A DNA stretch of 64,000 bases. Source: Gracilaria vermiculophylla (taxonomy: Eukaryota; Rhodophyta; Florideophyceae; Gracilariales; Gracilariaceae). The stretch covers positions 1,226,036 through 1,290,035 of the forward strand of contig JAHNZQ020000010.1 in assembly GCA_019155205.2 (NCBI GenBank), read 5' to 3'. Positions 29,686-40,537 of the stretch are shown in pieces. The first letter of the stretch is position 1; every line of letters starts with the position of its first letter. Below the pieces are notes generated by a model. It was not told the origin of the DNA and made no database searches. It was given only the letters and a program-made list of their open reading frames with translations. Made by a program: the position numbers and the translations under genes.

Positions 29686-29860
29686 GGCGGGGGAGGGCGG
29701 GGGATGGGGGGAGGGGAAGCGGGCGGGACAGCGGGCGGCAATGGGGCGGGAGGGGGGCGGGAGGACGGAGGGAGCGCGGCGGGAGGGCGGCGGGGGGGGA
29801 GCGCGCGCGTCAGGCGCAAGTAATGGGCGGGAGAGGGGAGCGCAGTGACTGGCAGCGGGC

Positions 29861-29914
29861 GGGCGCAGCAGGCGGGGCGGGCGCAGCAGGTGGGGCGGGC
29901 GCAGCAGGTGGGGC
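29861..29914. repeat. 18-bp unit, three tandem copies
   Basis: The word GGGCGCAGCAGG recurs at exactly 18-nt spacing (29861, 29879, 29897), with single-base changes between units. It lies 176 nt upstream of the Hint ATG. Confidence 0.85.
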
Positions 29915-29930
29915 GGGCTGGCGGCGCGCG

Positions 29931-29967
29931 CGGCGCGCGCGGCGCGCGCGGCGCGCGCGAGCGCGGC
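29931..29967. repeat. 9-bp GGCGCGCGC unit, about four tandem copies
   Basis: Perfect or near-perfect 9-nt repeats of alternating CG broken by a G, a sequence class prone to left-handed Z-DNA. Confidence 0.8.
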
Positions 29968-30161
29968 GGCTCGCCGGGAAAGCGCGGCCAGCGGCGACGC
30001 GCGCGGCGGCCACGGGCGGCCACGTGACGCGCGCGCGGCGCGCGGCCGTTGCGGCGCCACCGCGCGGCCAATGGGCGCGCGGCGGCGCGCCCGCCGTGAC
30101 GCGCGCCGACGCGTCACACTTGGCGCCGCGCGCGACACGTCGCGCCGCGCCACGTGTTCGC

Positions 30162-30226
30162 GCGCCGCGCGCCGCGCGCCGCGCGCCGCGCGCCGCGCGC
30201 CGCGCGCCGCGCGCCGCGCGCCGCGC
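30162..30226. repeat. 7-bp CGCGCCG unit, about eight to nine tandem copies
   Basis: A perfect heptamer array directly downstream, in gene orientation, of the minus-strand TATA box at 30252, so it would lie in the transcribed leader of the Hint gene. Confidence 0.85.
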
Positions 30227-30250
30227 TTTATTGCTGACGTTGCGCGCCGC

Positions 30251-30258
30251 GTATTATA
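30251..30258 (-). promoter_or_regulatory. Candidate TATA box (TATAATAC) of the Hint gene
   Basis: The only AT-rich octamer in several hundred nt of G+C upstream of the Hint gene, oriented to it. It is 566 nt from the ATG, which implies a leader of about 540 nt or an unseen 5' UTR intron. Confidence 0.4.
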
Positions 30259-30371
30259 CTCTCTGGCCGCGCCGCGCTCGCGCCACCGCGCCACCGCGCC
30301 GTGGCGCCGCCGCCGCGTCGCATAATGTGCGCGCGCCCTCGCCGCGCCGCTTGTGCTGCCGCCCCCGCCGC

Positions 30372-30846
<475 letters not shown>

Positions 30847-30933
30847 GCCGCCATCCCCGCTATCGCCATCGCCTCCGCTGCCGTCGCCGCCGTCGCCGCC
30901 GCCGCCGCCGCCCGTCGCCGCCGCGGGCGTCGG

Positions 30934-32217
30934 TCAGACGGCGGCGCGGTAGTGGTGGCGCGGGCGGCTGGCGTACGTGTGGCGCGCCAGCTCCGCCAGG
31001 ATCATGTCCAGCGCCAGCCCGCCGTCGCCGTACCACCACACGCGCCACAGTTGCTCCATGGCGCGCACGCGCGCCAGAATGTCGCGCGCGTGCACGGCGC
31101 GCAGCGCCGCGTTGAGGCCGCGCACGTCGCGCGGCCGCACCCACACCACCAGCCGCTCGTACGGCACCACGTCCTCGAACGCCAGCTCCTGCCGCTCCGA
31201 CAGCACCACGGGCACGCACCCCAGCAGCAGCCCGTAGTACGGCCGCGGGCTCCACGGGTGCCAGCCCTCGGGCGCCAGGCAGAACATCGAGCTGCGCATG
31301 TCGTCCAGGTAGTGCGCCGACCGCGTGCCCGTGATGCGGAACCCCGCCGTCGCCGCCAGCTGCTGCGTCAGGAACTGGCGCACGCCGCCCGAGTAGTTGC
31401 TGCCGCGGTGGTCCGCCACCGCCGCCGAGAACGACTGCCCGCCAAAGTGCGCCAGGAACCGCCGCCGCGCCAGCACCGCCGACTCGCGCCGCGCCCCATC
31501 CGCGAACACCGGCGTCAGGTAGTGCGACACGTCGGGCGGGATCACAATGTCCTTACGCGCCGCAAACTCCTCCGCGAAAAGGTCCCCGTTGTGCGTCAGG
31601 AAGATGCCCGTGCGCCACCGCCGCCAGTTGTCGCCGGCCAGCCGCGCGCCGAAGCCCTGCGCGAACGTGTACACGTGGTCGCGCCCCTGCGACCGGTTGT
31701 AGAACGCGTGCTTGTGCATCACGTGCTGCATCGCCTCGTCGAAGAACATGCCCGTCTTGGTCAGGTTGTTGGGGTGGTTGTTGATCAGGAAGCACGTCAC
31801 GTAGATGGGCACGTAGAACAGGTCCGCCGCCTCCCCGTCCGTCGTCCTGGCCTTGGACTCCAGCAGCTGCCGGTGCACCGTCACCTCCGCGCTGTAGAAG
31901 TTCTCGTCGCAGTACGGGTCGCGGATCGGCGCCGGTTTCTGGTGGCTTCTGGCCACCTGCCACCGGTTGAACTTTGGCGGCAGGTCGTACACATACACCC
32001 GCACCTGCTCGCTGCCGCGCAGCGCGTTGTGCACCACGTTGGCCACATGCTCGTCCACCCGCCACGCCGGCCCCGCCGCCGCGCGCGCGTCCCACCCGCC
32101 CGCCGCGCCGCGCCACCACCGCGCCGCCCGCCACACCGCGAGCGCCGCCGCCGCCGCGTGCAGCAGCAGCGCCATGCCTGCGCTTGCGCGCCGCGCCGGC
32201 CCCCGGGAGCGGCCCAT
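30934..32217 (-). CDS. Exostosin-family glycosyltransferase (GT47)
   Basis: Golgi glycosyltransferase of the exostosin fold, 427 residues from ATG 32217; ATG 32175 is an alternative and the frame has no ATG further upstream. A short basic N-terminus and a hydrophobic segment (about 14-30, MALLLHAAAAALAVWRAA) form the signal anchor. The GT47 domain begins VRVYVYDLPPKFNRW (about residue 70), continues with ADLFYVPIYVTCFLINN, WRTGIFLTHNGD and KDIVIPPDVSHY and ends with the sugar-nucleotide site MFCLAPEGWHPWSPRPYYGLLLGCVPVVLSE (quoted as two parts: MFCLAPEGW and LLLGCVPVVLSE are the landmarks). Sugar specificity is unknown. It is divergent from another glycosyltransferase. GC3 is near saturation. 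Confidence 0.92.
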   Translation of the reverse strand: MGRSRGPARRASAGMALLLHAAAAALAVWRAARWWRGAAGGWDARAAAGPAWRVDEHVANVVHNALRGSEQVRVYVYDLPPKFNRWQVARSHQKPAPIRDPYCDENFYSAEVTVHRQLLESKARTTDGEAADLFYVPIYVTCFLINNHPNNLTKTGMFFDEAMQHVMHKHAFYNRSQGRDHVYTFAQGFGARLAGDNWRRWRTGIFLTHNGDLFAEEFAARKDIVIPPDVSHYLTPVFADGARRESAVLARRRFLAHFGGQSFSAAVADHRGSNYSGGVRQFLTQQLAATAGFRITGTRSAHYLDDMRSSMFCLAPEGWHPWSPRPYYGLLLGCVPVVLSERQELAFEDVVPYERLVVWVRPRDVRGLNAALRAVHARDILARVRAMEQLWRVWWYGDGGLALDMILAELARHTYASRPRHHYRAAV

Positions 32218-33056
32218 GCCGCCGCACGCCTGCTGCCCGCCGGCGCTCTGCGAGCCTCGCTCGAGCGCTGCTTCTGTTCCGATTGCGCGCCAAGCTGTGC
32301 CACCGCCGGTGCTCACGCTCCGCGCATCGCATCAACTCGTCGAGCCCCTCTGTTCCTGCGCCCAGTTCACGCCCTCAAAGCGTCGCCGCGAGCCGGTCCG
32401 CGCGCCTTGCTTCTCGACGCTCTCTGTGCGCCTGCTTTGACGGATGTTGCTGGTCACCACGCGCTGAATCGCCCACGAGTTTGCAACCCGACCCCCAACC
32501 AAAAACTGCTGTCGTGCATACAACGCCCGAATTTCCCCACACTCAGTCGTCAGTACTCCCGAGAACGGTGCTGGTGGTCGCTCTGGCCTCATAGTCGTGC
32601 GGGCCTGCGCAGTTTTTCACCGACCCCGAGAGGATCTCTACTGCGCGAGCAACACTGATCAAAACAATGCACGCTAAATCGCAGCTCCGCGCTGTACGCC
32701 GGGCACCAACGTGTGCCGCGGCACACTGCGCAACAGTCGTTCAGGGCCCTGCAACTCAACAAGCCGCTCGCGAACAAAACCGCTCAGTCAAACCTCTCCC
32801 GGACTGCGATGCGCCAGCTTACGGATCCGGAGTCCTTTGCACGATCGGGAGCAACGCTTTTAGAAGAGCAACATGTCGGAGCGCCAAATACAGCTGCGGC
32901 AAAGCGTTTTATCTTGAATGGTACGCGTCTTGCAACAAACAACAACGCGGATCATCGGCCCTGCACTGCTGCTAGATCACGACGTTTGAAAATCAGTTGA
33001 GACCGTTCTGCACCCGCTCAAACCTCCCCCCCTCGGTGCCGGTTGTTTTGAGACGA
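32218..33056. promoter_or_regulatory. Divergent spacer between two glycosyltransferase genes
   Basis: 839 nt between the exostosin and the GT-A-like gene. The left 200 nt are GC-rich, the rest mixed. No clear TATA box or coding sequence is seen. Confidence 0.5.
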
Positions 33057-34331
33057 ATGGGGACTCTCATGCCAAACGCCGAGCGCTTAAAGCAAAGGCG
33101 CCAGTTGATGATAAACGTCTGGGACACAGTGGTGAAGGGGAGAAGACGGACTCGGGGCCGGCGCAAGTCGAAAATCGTTGCTCTCGTGGGTATAGTCTTT
33201 CTCATCGCCCTGTCCGTGCTGAGCGTCTGCAGTCAGCAAAATGCGCGCACGGAGTGCGACACTGCGCACGCCGCCGAGTCGAGAATCATTCACATGTCCG
33301 AGGCTGTGCCGCCTCGCGTGAACAGGTCTCTACCAGTATTTCGAATAATAGTTTTGACGCAGTCGAGAGCGGAGAGTCTGCAGCGCCTTCTTTCGTCGCT
33401 CCGAGAGGCGAAATACGACGATTACCAAGCCGATTTAGACATCTGGATAGACAGGATGGACAGCCAGGAACGAGGAGGATGGAGCCTGCAACGTGCGTTT
33501 GCTCCTCGTTACACCATTGACGAGTCGGTAGTGCAAGTTGCAAGCACATTTGAGTGGTCCCTCGGGAACAAGCGTGTGCACGTCTGGCAGCGTCAGGTAG
33601 GCATCTGGGGGCAATGGATCGACACATGGAGGCCGTCTGCCACCCAGAACGACGAGTTTGCGGTTCTGCTAGAAGACGACCTGCAGGTATCACCGCTATA
33701 TTTTCGATGGCTGGTGTCAGCACGACGCGCGTACGACTCTCGTAATGATGTGTTCGGGTACACGCTTCAGCGAGGAACCCTCCGAGCGAATCAGACGGGC
33801 TTTGGGCGACGGCCGCTGCGCGTGAGTGACGAAGAAGAGGCGTATTTGTACCTACTGTTGGGCTCTTGGGGCTACGCTCCCAAGGCTAGCAGCTGGGCAG
33901 CTTTCCGTGAGTGGTTCCATGACAGGAGTTGTGACGAAAGTTTCAAGCCATATGTCCACGGGTTGATACCAACCAAGTGGTACATAAAGCAAGAAAAGCG
34001 ACGGTCAATGTGGACGATGTGGCACATTTGCTATGCACATCTTCAAAGACTGTACACAGTGTACGCAAACCTTCCCGGAGATCGAACGCTGGCGGCGAAT
34101 TGGCGCGAGCCGGGGCTCCATTTCCGGGGGGACCGCAACGCCACGGGTCGCAAACGAGCAAGCGCGGTGACCAAGCAAAGAGATTTCGCTCTGCTGGGGG
34201 AGGGGAACATCGGACACAGAGAGCTGGAGGACGCGGTTGGGTTCAGGTTCCCTCAACCGCCGGTATTGCTGGAGTGGAACGGAACGTATGCCGCGCGAGA
34301 CAAGAGTTCTGGTGGAGCACGGTCACGATAG
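33057..34331 (+). CDS. Type II membrane glycosyltransferase, GT-A fold
   Basis: 424 residues from ATG 33057; the frame extends upstream but without an ATG, and ATG 33069 is an alternative. A basic region (KGRRRTRGRRKSK) precedes a single hydrophobic helix (about 41-59, IVALVGIVFLIALSVLSV), the signal anchor. The catalytic domain opens RIIVLTQSRAESLQRLLSSL and contains FAVLLEDDLQVSPLYFRWL, an acidic metal-binding motif in the place of D-x-D and matching the EDDxxVSP motif of plant GT2-like/GnT-I-like enzymes. NRS, NQT, NAT and NGT sequons fit a lumenal domain. A late LLGSWGYAPKASSW segment resembles the acceptor region of the same group. The reaction is not known. Confidence 0.82.
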   Translation: MGTLMPNAERLKQRRQLMINVWDTVVKGRRRTRGRRKSKIVALVGIVFLIALSVLSVCSQQNARTECDTAHAAESRIIHMSEAVPPRVNRSLPVFRIIVLTQSRAESLQRLLSSLREAKYDDYQADLDIWIDRMDSQERGGWSLQRAFAPRYTIDESVVQVASTFEWSLGNKRVHVWQRQVGIWGQWIDTWRPSATQNDEFAVLLEDDLQVSPLYFRWLVSARRAYDSRNDVFGYTLQRGTLRANQTGFGRRPLRVSDEEEAYLYLLLGSWGYAPKASSWAAFREWFHDRSCDESFKPYVHGLIPTKWYIKQEKRRSMWTMWHICYAHLQRLYTVYANLPGDRTLAANWREPGLHFRGDRNATGRKRASAVTKQRDFALLGEGNIGHRELEDAVGFRFPQPPVLLEWNGTYAARDKSSGGARSR

Positions 34332-36407
34332 AGCTGCGAGCGCTTGAAAAGTGTTGATTCGAGGCGCGGCGGTGATACTTGCCAATATCAGCACGACCGA
34401 GAGCACCGGATTGAAAAAGATCTCCCCGACCAAGTTGCATGGGCCTCGTCAGCTCTTGGGTGCAGGCGCATACTGAGGGCTCGGTGAGGCATTTTTCTAT
34501 CGTTGAGACAAGGGGCTATGTAGCGAGCACCTACTCGCTACGTAGTACGCGAGTGGCAAAGAATCGTACGGCCATCTGTATGCCGTGGGATGTAGCAATG
34601 TGATACTTGGCAGTGCAATCCGACGCGCAAGACGGGAGCCGCTCAGCAACACCACGAGCCGACGCACGAGTTTTGGAGTGTGTGAGATGTAGCGACATTG
34701 GAATGGTAGGGACTAATTTTCGGCGATGACGGTACGCGGGAAGTTCCATCGGCAACGTGAAATGACGGAGTGTGAAACGGCCACAGGAGGCCGTCTCAAG
34801 GCGCGGTGCTCGCGCGGCCACACCGTGGCGCAAAACGAAATCGGGCGCTATGCGCGGTCGCAGCGTTCACCGCCACTGTGTTTCTTCCCGTGCGCTGCGA
34901 AACTCGTCGCGTATCCGAACTCCGTGCCCGTGGAAAGCGCCTTCAAGCTCCCATCCTCAGGTGCAGATGTCGCAAACGGTTGCCGCCATGCCCGCGCGCG
35001 AATCCATTGGCAGTACCTTGTGGCAACGGTGACCCGCAGAAGCGGCGCATTCGCCCCATGTGTGCAGGGAGATGCTGCAGACGCAACTTTTCACGGCTTC
35101 AAGGTCATCGTTTCCAAGTAGTCTCTTTTTTTATGGCTTCCGTCACTGCCGAGACATTTCGTTGACATCACACGGAATGTGGTCCACGCGTGACGATCGC
35201 ATCGCACGGCGGATTTGGCCGTCTTATACCTTATCTCGAGACTAAACCAGTGCAGTTTTATCAGCTGTCATCAATCATTTGACTTGGAACCACTTAATGC
35301 TCTAAGGAAACTGACATGCTCTTCCGCCTTGTCACCTCTCAAGACGCCCATGCATTTAATTATCAATAGTTCATCGCTGCGAACCTACCAATGACCACCA
35401 TCCCTTGAGCGCCCGACGTTCCCTCGTGTCTTCTTCTCGTACGTGCGTATAATGCAAGTTTTGTTCTAATTTCAAACGCAGCCAAGGTCTACACAGTGGA
35501 CTTGTTTATCACTCCAAGAAAAGGCCGGGCAGAAACCCGCCGCGGAGTTTATAGAAGCCGGCGGTCTGCGACTTGAACCTAATCCTTTTGACCGGTTAAC
35601 GCCTCACTACGGCTCTTGATGGGCTATCTTAGAACCACGCGCCTGCACCCATTCCCCTCCTGGCTTCATCTGCTTTAATCGCACTCCGAGCAATTTTGTC
35701 GCATTTCTGGCTTTGCCGCTTGGATATCAAAACCACCTGTTTTCCATGCACAAAACTCTTGTCGAGCTCCATCGGGTCTTCGTTGGTTGCTTGATTTACA
35801 GCCTTGTAAAGTGTGGCTCAGTTATCTTTGAAAAATGTTGGACTACTGCATTAGTTCTCAAGGAAAGGCTGTGAAGGCGTCGGGATAGGCGTGTATAGTG
35901 TTGGGCTAATCTCTCTCCGACATCCAATGCAGTGCATATATGGAGGTAGACCAAGCAAGGTTCTCCACTCGAATTAAGGATCCATAAGCAATGAGTTTGG
36001 TGCAACGGAAAGTATTCAATTCCAAACGCATCGTATTTGGCGGATCTGTGGAAGAGTGGCCGTGATGTGACCCACGATAATGCAAGTTGGACGACTAAGG
36101 AATTTAGAAACATGAAGCACGCTAACCCTGTAGGGTTAACTCTTGCACTCAATCACGAACCACGAGAGTATTTGACAAATAATGACTGAATGGCGCGGGC
36201 TCCTTTTCAATTCAGACTTGTGCTGCGAGTGGTGATCAGATAAAAACTGTGACGTGTTTTTCACATCTTGACACGGAGATGACCAAATCTACTGCAGAAG
36301 CCGCAAAGGGAATCCGTATAAAGTCCGCCAAGCGTCCACATCATCGGCATGACCAGGTTTGCAGCTCCGTGGCGGTAGGCGCTGAAAAATAATCGCGATC
36401 GAACACC
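34332..36407. other. Gene-poor stretch of about 2.1 kb
   Basis: Mixed composition. Overlapping ORFs of 60-131 codons occur on both strands (the longest 34726-35121) without recognisable domains. A stable GC-paired segment near 35520-35640 was examined for a tRNA and rejected. Nothing else is recognisable. Confidence 0.4.
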
Positions 36408-36866
36408 ATGTTCAGCAAGGTGAGGTACGGAAATGAAGAATTTAATGGAATGTGGGGGAAGGACAACGAAGAATCAATGAAAGAAGAGGCGCGAATGATG
36501 CTGAACGAAATCAAAGACCTCAACATAGAAGTGAAAAAAGATGAGTACGTGGATTACGACAAACTCGGGCGTGCGGATTGTGGCTCGCCGCGTGCCCAGG
36601 AGACGAGTCATAGCTCTCGGACAGGAAGACAGGAAAAAGAGATCTTCTTAATGGACGGTACTTCAATTCAGAAGATGGGCTCCGAGACCAATGCAAAGAA
36701 GGAGGGCGAGAACATGAGCTCGAAGCCCGACACGAATGGATCGCAGGAAGTTGTGCGTGCCAAGGACTTGTTTAAACCCAAAGTTTCTGAAAAGAATGAT
36801 GGTAACGCTCCAGAACGTCTGTCCAGGAAGAATCTCTCTTTGCCTACAAAGATTCAATCCCTGTGA
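36408..36866 (+). CDS. Orphan charged protein, 152 aa
   Basis: ATG 36408 (context caccATGt) opens a 152-residue ORF with high Lys, Glu, Asn and Ser content, strongly polar and probably disordered, with a Met/Glu/Lys-rich helical start (EEARMMLNEIKDLNIEVKK) and a basic C-terminus. No competing ORF of similar quality covers it and the codon use looks like neighbouring AT-leaning genes. No homologue is recognised. It could be a lineage-specific gene or chance. Confidence 0.4.
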   Translation: MFSKVRYGNEEFNGMWGKDNEESMKEEARMMLNEIKDLNIEVKKDEYVDYDKLGRADCGSPRAQETSHSSRTGRQEKEIFLMDGTSIQKMGSETNAKKEGENMSSKPDTNGSQEVVRAKDLFKPKVSEKNDGNAPERLSRKNLSLPTKIQSL

Positions 36867-38074
36867 GAAGACAACGAAAACATTCACTGGTGTGCACAGA
36901 AAGCGATGCGGTAGGGAATGAAGCGGAAAGAAGGCACTGTACATCTCTCAGGACACGGTTTTCATATCAGTCTTTTAAACTGTTTCACAAACATGTGCTT
37001 ACCCGGCACTCCAGAGGTCCGCGTAAATCGAGAGAAATACGTAGTGGAGTTTGGCAATACACAAAACGCTGTTCCAGTCATCACAGGTTGTCAGTACTGT
37101 ATAATAACGAGGTTTCCAGCATGTCGAGAGGGAGGGGGGGGTTGCTGCGTACCTTTTCTTAAGGTGTATATTCTCTCGTGTGAACACTTGCGATCCATTT
37201 CAAAAAATGACATGTCTTGAAAATAGCGGTTAGTTAGCGTTTTCAACACGAAAACTGTTCATAGCCTGTGTCGGAATCACTCTGGCGTGGTTACGGTCGT
37301 GCGCGGAAGATGCTTCACGATCTCGACAGCGGTGGTTATTGATTGTAACCCTAAGATATCTAACTCTCGTATATTCAGTCGCGGTAGCAGAAGTGCCCCC
37401 TCCGCCCTGCAATGGGTGCCAGCAATTGGGCCGTAGAACGCATCGCGGGACGTTCTCGCCACAAAATGAATGAAATCTGCACTCCTCGCTCTAGCTCTCA
37501 AAAGCAAATTTACTACCGGAACTTATAATGGCACCTATTCTACAAACTGCTAACTGGTGTGGCGTTGCGTTTTAAACTGCAAATGCCTTCAAACGCTTAC
37601 AAATCGAAAGCAGAATAATAGTAACTCTGCTTCATACGCACCAAACTCCGAACTGATTTATCCAGGAAAGACACTTGGATGACGTGTTCTGCAATCCGGA
37701 TGCACAAAAACCAAAAAAGCAAAACAGTGTCCGGAAGACCTTCACAACTAACTTTCTTACGCTGCTTGAAATCTTTGGAATCCTGTGAGAGATAGCCCGG
37801 GTGCCATTCCTCCAACGCCACGCCCTAACATCTTGTCGAAATTACGCCACCAGCACAATTCCACTGCCAAATTCATCAAGCATCATCACTCCAAGCAAAC
37901 AACAAACACCCGCGCGCGGTGACCAGCGTGCAGATGCGCATGGTGAGCGACAGCTACATAAGCATTGCGCTTGGTGTGCGCACTAGTAGCGCTCTGAGTG
38001 AAAAGGTGGAGGCAGGTGTGATCTGGTCATCATGCTATAATGGAATGATTGCAAAATTCCACCAACGTTCTTCT
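36867..38074. other. Spacer of about 1.2 kb, no recognisable gene
   Basis: AT-leaning sequence between the orphan ORF and the 3' end of the channel gene. Only short ORFs occur on both strands. A poly-G run sits at about 37134-37141. Confidence 0.4.
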
Positions 38075-40537
38075 CTACACTTTGCTTACCTCCGTGGTTT
38101 CCTCGCTGGCGAACTCTTTCACTGGCGAGTAACACGGATGCACATACATCTCTGCAGCAATGTCATCAAACGAGCTTAAATTGGTCTCGTACGAGAACTT
38201 TTTTGACAACTCACGCGTTGCGTCTGCATTTGTTTCCGTCGTAACTAGACTTTCGAGCGCGCCATGCTCAATCAGGGGCACAACGTGTCTCCTACCCACG
38301 AATACGATAAGGATTGTAACAGCAGCGACAACAAACTCTAACGTGGCCAGCGTGGGCTGTCCCATGAGACTCATGTATCCGCCCATTGTAAACTGCTTGA
38401 CCACCAGACCGATAGTGATACCCTGCAATGCGATGTGATGAAGGGCAGCGAAACCTTCCCACGGTTTGGTGAACGTATACACGAGGTTGTACTTGATCAC
38501 GATGTAATTGAAGATGAAGAACAGCGCGCATATTATGATCATCACCGGCGCAAGAGTGGAGTAGACAAGTGCCAGCACAACGAAAATCGTCCCATACGCA
38601 TACGGAAGGAAATGGTCAGCCAGAGAATCACTCGCGTTTACAATTTCACGATCTCTGACTGTCCATGCCCGCTTCAAACCCAGCCACCTCTTGATAAGAC
38701 GCGGGATCTGCAACACCTCCAAAGGCGTCTGCACTACAGTGGCCAGAAAGATGACATTCATCATGAAAGTTCCCTGCTGTGGAATGGAATTTGCGAGGAT
38801 GCGCACGATGCTCGATGGGTTGCGAATGATTTGGTCCGAATACTCGATCAGGGAGCCCGACAGAACAACGTAAATGAGATGAGAAAAGTAAAGAAACGCA
38901 ATCATGTTGTGCAAAACTTGTTTCTCGATCTCGACTTGGGACGGGATACGCTGAAACATGACAATCCATCGAATCAGCTTGGGGACGACAATCATGACCA
39001 GTTCGAGCACCAGTGCGGGAAGAAGCCCCTGAAGGAAACCCGAAAACTCTGGGGTAAGCTTGTTAACGAAGCCCAACCAGGCAAAGGCCGAAGTCTTGCT
39101 CAGAGACTCGATGTTGGCCAGAGTCTGAATAAGCGCCGTGGGGATGACCCAGAAAATAATGAGCGCAGTAATGAGCAAGAATGCAAACAGTTTCCGCACA
39201 AGCACGGTGCGGATTGAGATACCAAACGCATCCCAGTTCATGGCATGAACATCCGGCACCGGCGACAGCAACCATTGCACAGGCGAAGACGAAAAGCATA
39301 CCTGAGCCGCCATCGAAGCCTCGTTCTTTCTTCGAAAAGTAATGATAGCGGCGCGTGTGGCGCTGCAAGACTCAAACACCTCCGTATGATGCCGCTCGTG
39401 CTCGATCTTCTCCAACAGATTGCGCTCCCTACTGGACCAATACCGAAAAGATTTCTCCGGCTCATGCAGCATTCTCCGCTGGATCGCGCGCGCCGAGTTG
39501 TTCAGCAATTTGGTCAGCGAGTCGAACCGAAGCAAACCCGTGTCGCCAGTCATCTGCGCTATGGGCTGGTTCAAGTTTGGAACGGGATAATCCGGGGCGC
39601 TCGACGAAGGCGGCGCCGAGGAATTGGAAGCGGAGGAGCGTGCAGGAGCGGTTTCCAGAGGGGGGGGTGGCGACGGATCCAAGAGCTTCTGGGCCAGCGC
39701 TTTCGGGATGTACTTTCCCAAGACGGAAGGGGCTGAGGAAGCAGCGCGCTGAAGAATGGCATCACATCGCTGGCGGTTTCGCACAGCAGTCCAATATTCG
39801 CGGCGGTACTTGGAGAGCTTCGAGCACAAGGGAATGAACTTGACAGACTTGACCGAACCTGGAAACAGGGAGTCGAAAAACTGGTAGAGCGTTTCCGAGG
39901 TGGTGAAAATTTCCGGGATGTCCTGCGCAATCAAAGCATAGTTGGACGGATGGTCGCTTCTTCGGTACTCACAACGCACTCGTACGAGATAATTAATTTG
40001 AATTGCGATGAACAACAAGACATACACAGTAATACATAAATCGAAAATTAAGACGAGCATCAACCTCCACGTATCACCTCTCGGGACGTTGGATAAGGAA
40101 ACGACACGGATGCCAAAGACACGCCAGGGATTGTTTGGGGGGAGATTCTTCTTGGAAGCGGTGCCGTACAGCGGAATAAGAATAAAGGTGGTGAAGATGC
40201 CTATGTGTAGGCAGAGCCAGGCACATGAGCGGTAGAACTTGAGCAGCATAAGCGTATCGAGTCCATGAGTGTGCGTGAGGGACTCGTCGGGGATGGAGAG
40301 GACGTGCGGAATCCAGGCGAAGGGACGGAACGATGGCGGGGGCGGAGTCTGGTGGCGGCCGTCATCCAAAGCGAAGCCGAGGCGTCGGCGCGGCAGCACG
40401 CGGCGGCGGCGGTCGTACACCTGCAGAACGCGTGGGCGGAGAAAGTCGAAGAGGATGAGCGCGAGCGAGGTAGCCAGTGTTCCAAGTCCAATGACCCACA
40501 CGAGCGCCAACAGTCCAGAATCGATGGATGAGACCAT
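38075..40537 (-). CDS. OSCA/CSC1-like osmosensitive calcium-permeable channel
   Basis: 820 residues from ATG 40537. The family (RSN1_7TM, anoctamin-related) forms mechanically or osmotically gated cation channels in the plasma membrane or vacuole. TM1 lies at about residues 8-30, then a Pro/Arg-rich loop, then FYRSCAWLCLHIGIFTTFILIP and further helices to about 190. The cytosolic domain has YALIAQDIPEIF (the N-terminal RRM-like loop). The 7-TM part starts near AMNWDAFGISIRTVLVRKLF and includes GFLQGLLPALVLELVMIVVP and QGTFMMNVIFLATVVQTPLE, conserved pore-helix segments. A Ser/Pro/Ala insert lies at about 275-330. The C-terminus is short and acidic. The gene is uninterrupted and divergent from the nucleotidyltransferase. 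Confidence 0.93.
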   Translation of the reverse strand: MVSSIDSGLLALVWVIGLGTLATSLALILFDFLRPRVLQVYDRRRRVLPRRRLGFALDDGRHQTPPPPSFRPFAWIPHVLSIPDESLTHTHGLDTLMLLKFYRSCAWLCLHIGIFTTFILIPLYGTASKKNLPPNNPWRVFGIRVVSLSNVPRGDTWRLMLVLIFDLCITVYVLLFIAIQINYLVRVRCEYRRSDHPSNYALIAQDIPEIFTTSETLYQFFDSLFPGSVKSVKFIPLCSKLSKYRREYWTAVRNRQRCDAILQRAASSAPSVLGKYIPKALAQKLLDPSPPPPLETAPARSSASNSSAPPSSSAPDYPVPNLNQPIAQMTGDTGLLRFDSLTKLLNNSARAIQRRMLHEPEKSFRYWSSRERNLLEKIEHERHHTEVFESCSATRAAIITFRRKNEASMAAQVCFSSSPVQWLLSPVPDVHAMNWDAFGISIRTVLVRKLFAFLLITALIIFWVIPTALIQTLANIESLSKTSAFAWLGFVNKLTPEFSGFLQGLLPALVLELVMIVVPKLIRWIVMFQRIPSQVEIEKQVLHNMIAFLYFSHLIYVVLSGSLIEYSDQIIRNPSSIVRILANSIPQQGTFMMNVIFLATVVQTPLEVLQIPRLIKRWLGLKRAWTVRDREIVNASDSLADHFLPYAYGTIFVVLALVYSTLAPVMIIICALFFIFNYIVIKYNLVYTFTKPWEGFAALHHIALQGITIGLVVKQFTMGGYMSLMGQPTLATLEFVVAAVTILIVFVGRRHVVPLIEHGALESLVTTETNADATRELSKKFSYETNLSSFDDIAAEMYVHPCYSPVKEFASEETTEVSKV

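Noticed and set aside
28525..29823. 432-codon plus-strand ORF opposite the Hint gene
   Set aside because: Antisense shadow of a protein with signal peptide, propeller and Hint domain.
34726..35121. 131-codon ORF in the gene-poor stretch
   Set aside because: Has an ATG but no domain, and overlaps an equally good ORF on the other strand.
35520..35640. tRNA-like segment with a possible B box
   Set aside because: The T-arm stem does not pair and no acceptor or anticodon arm can be drawn.
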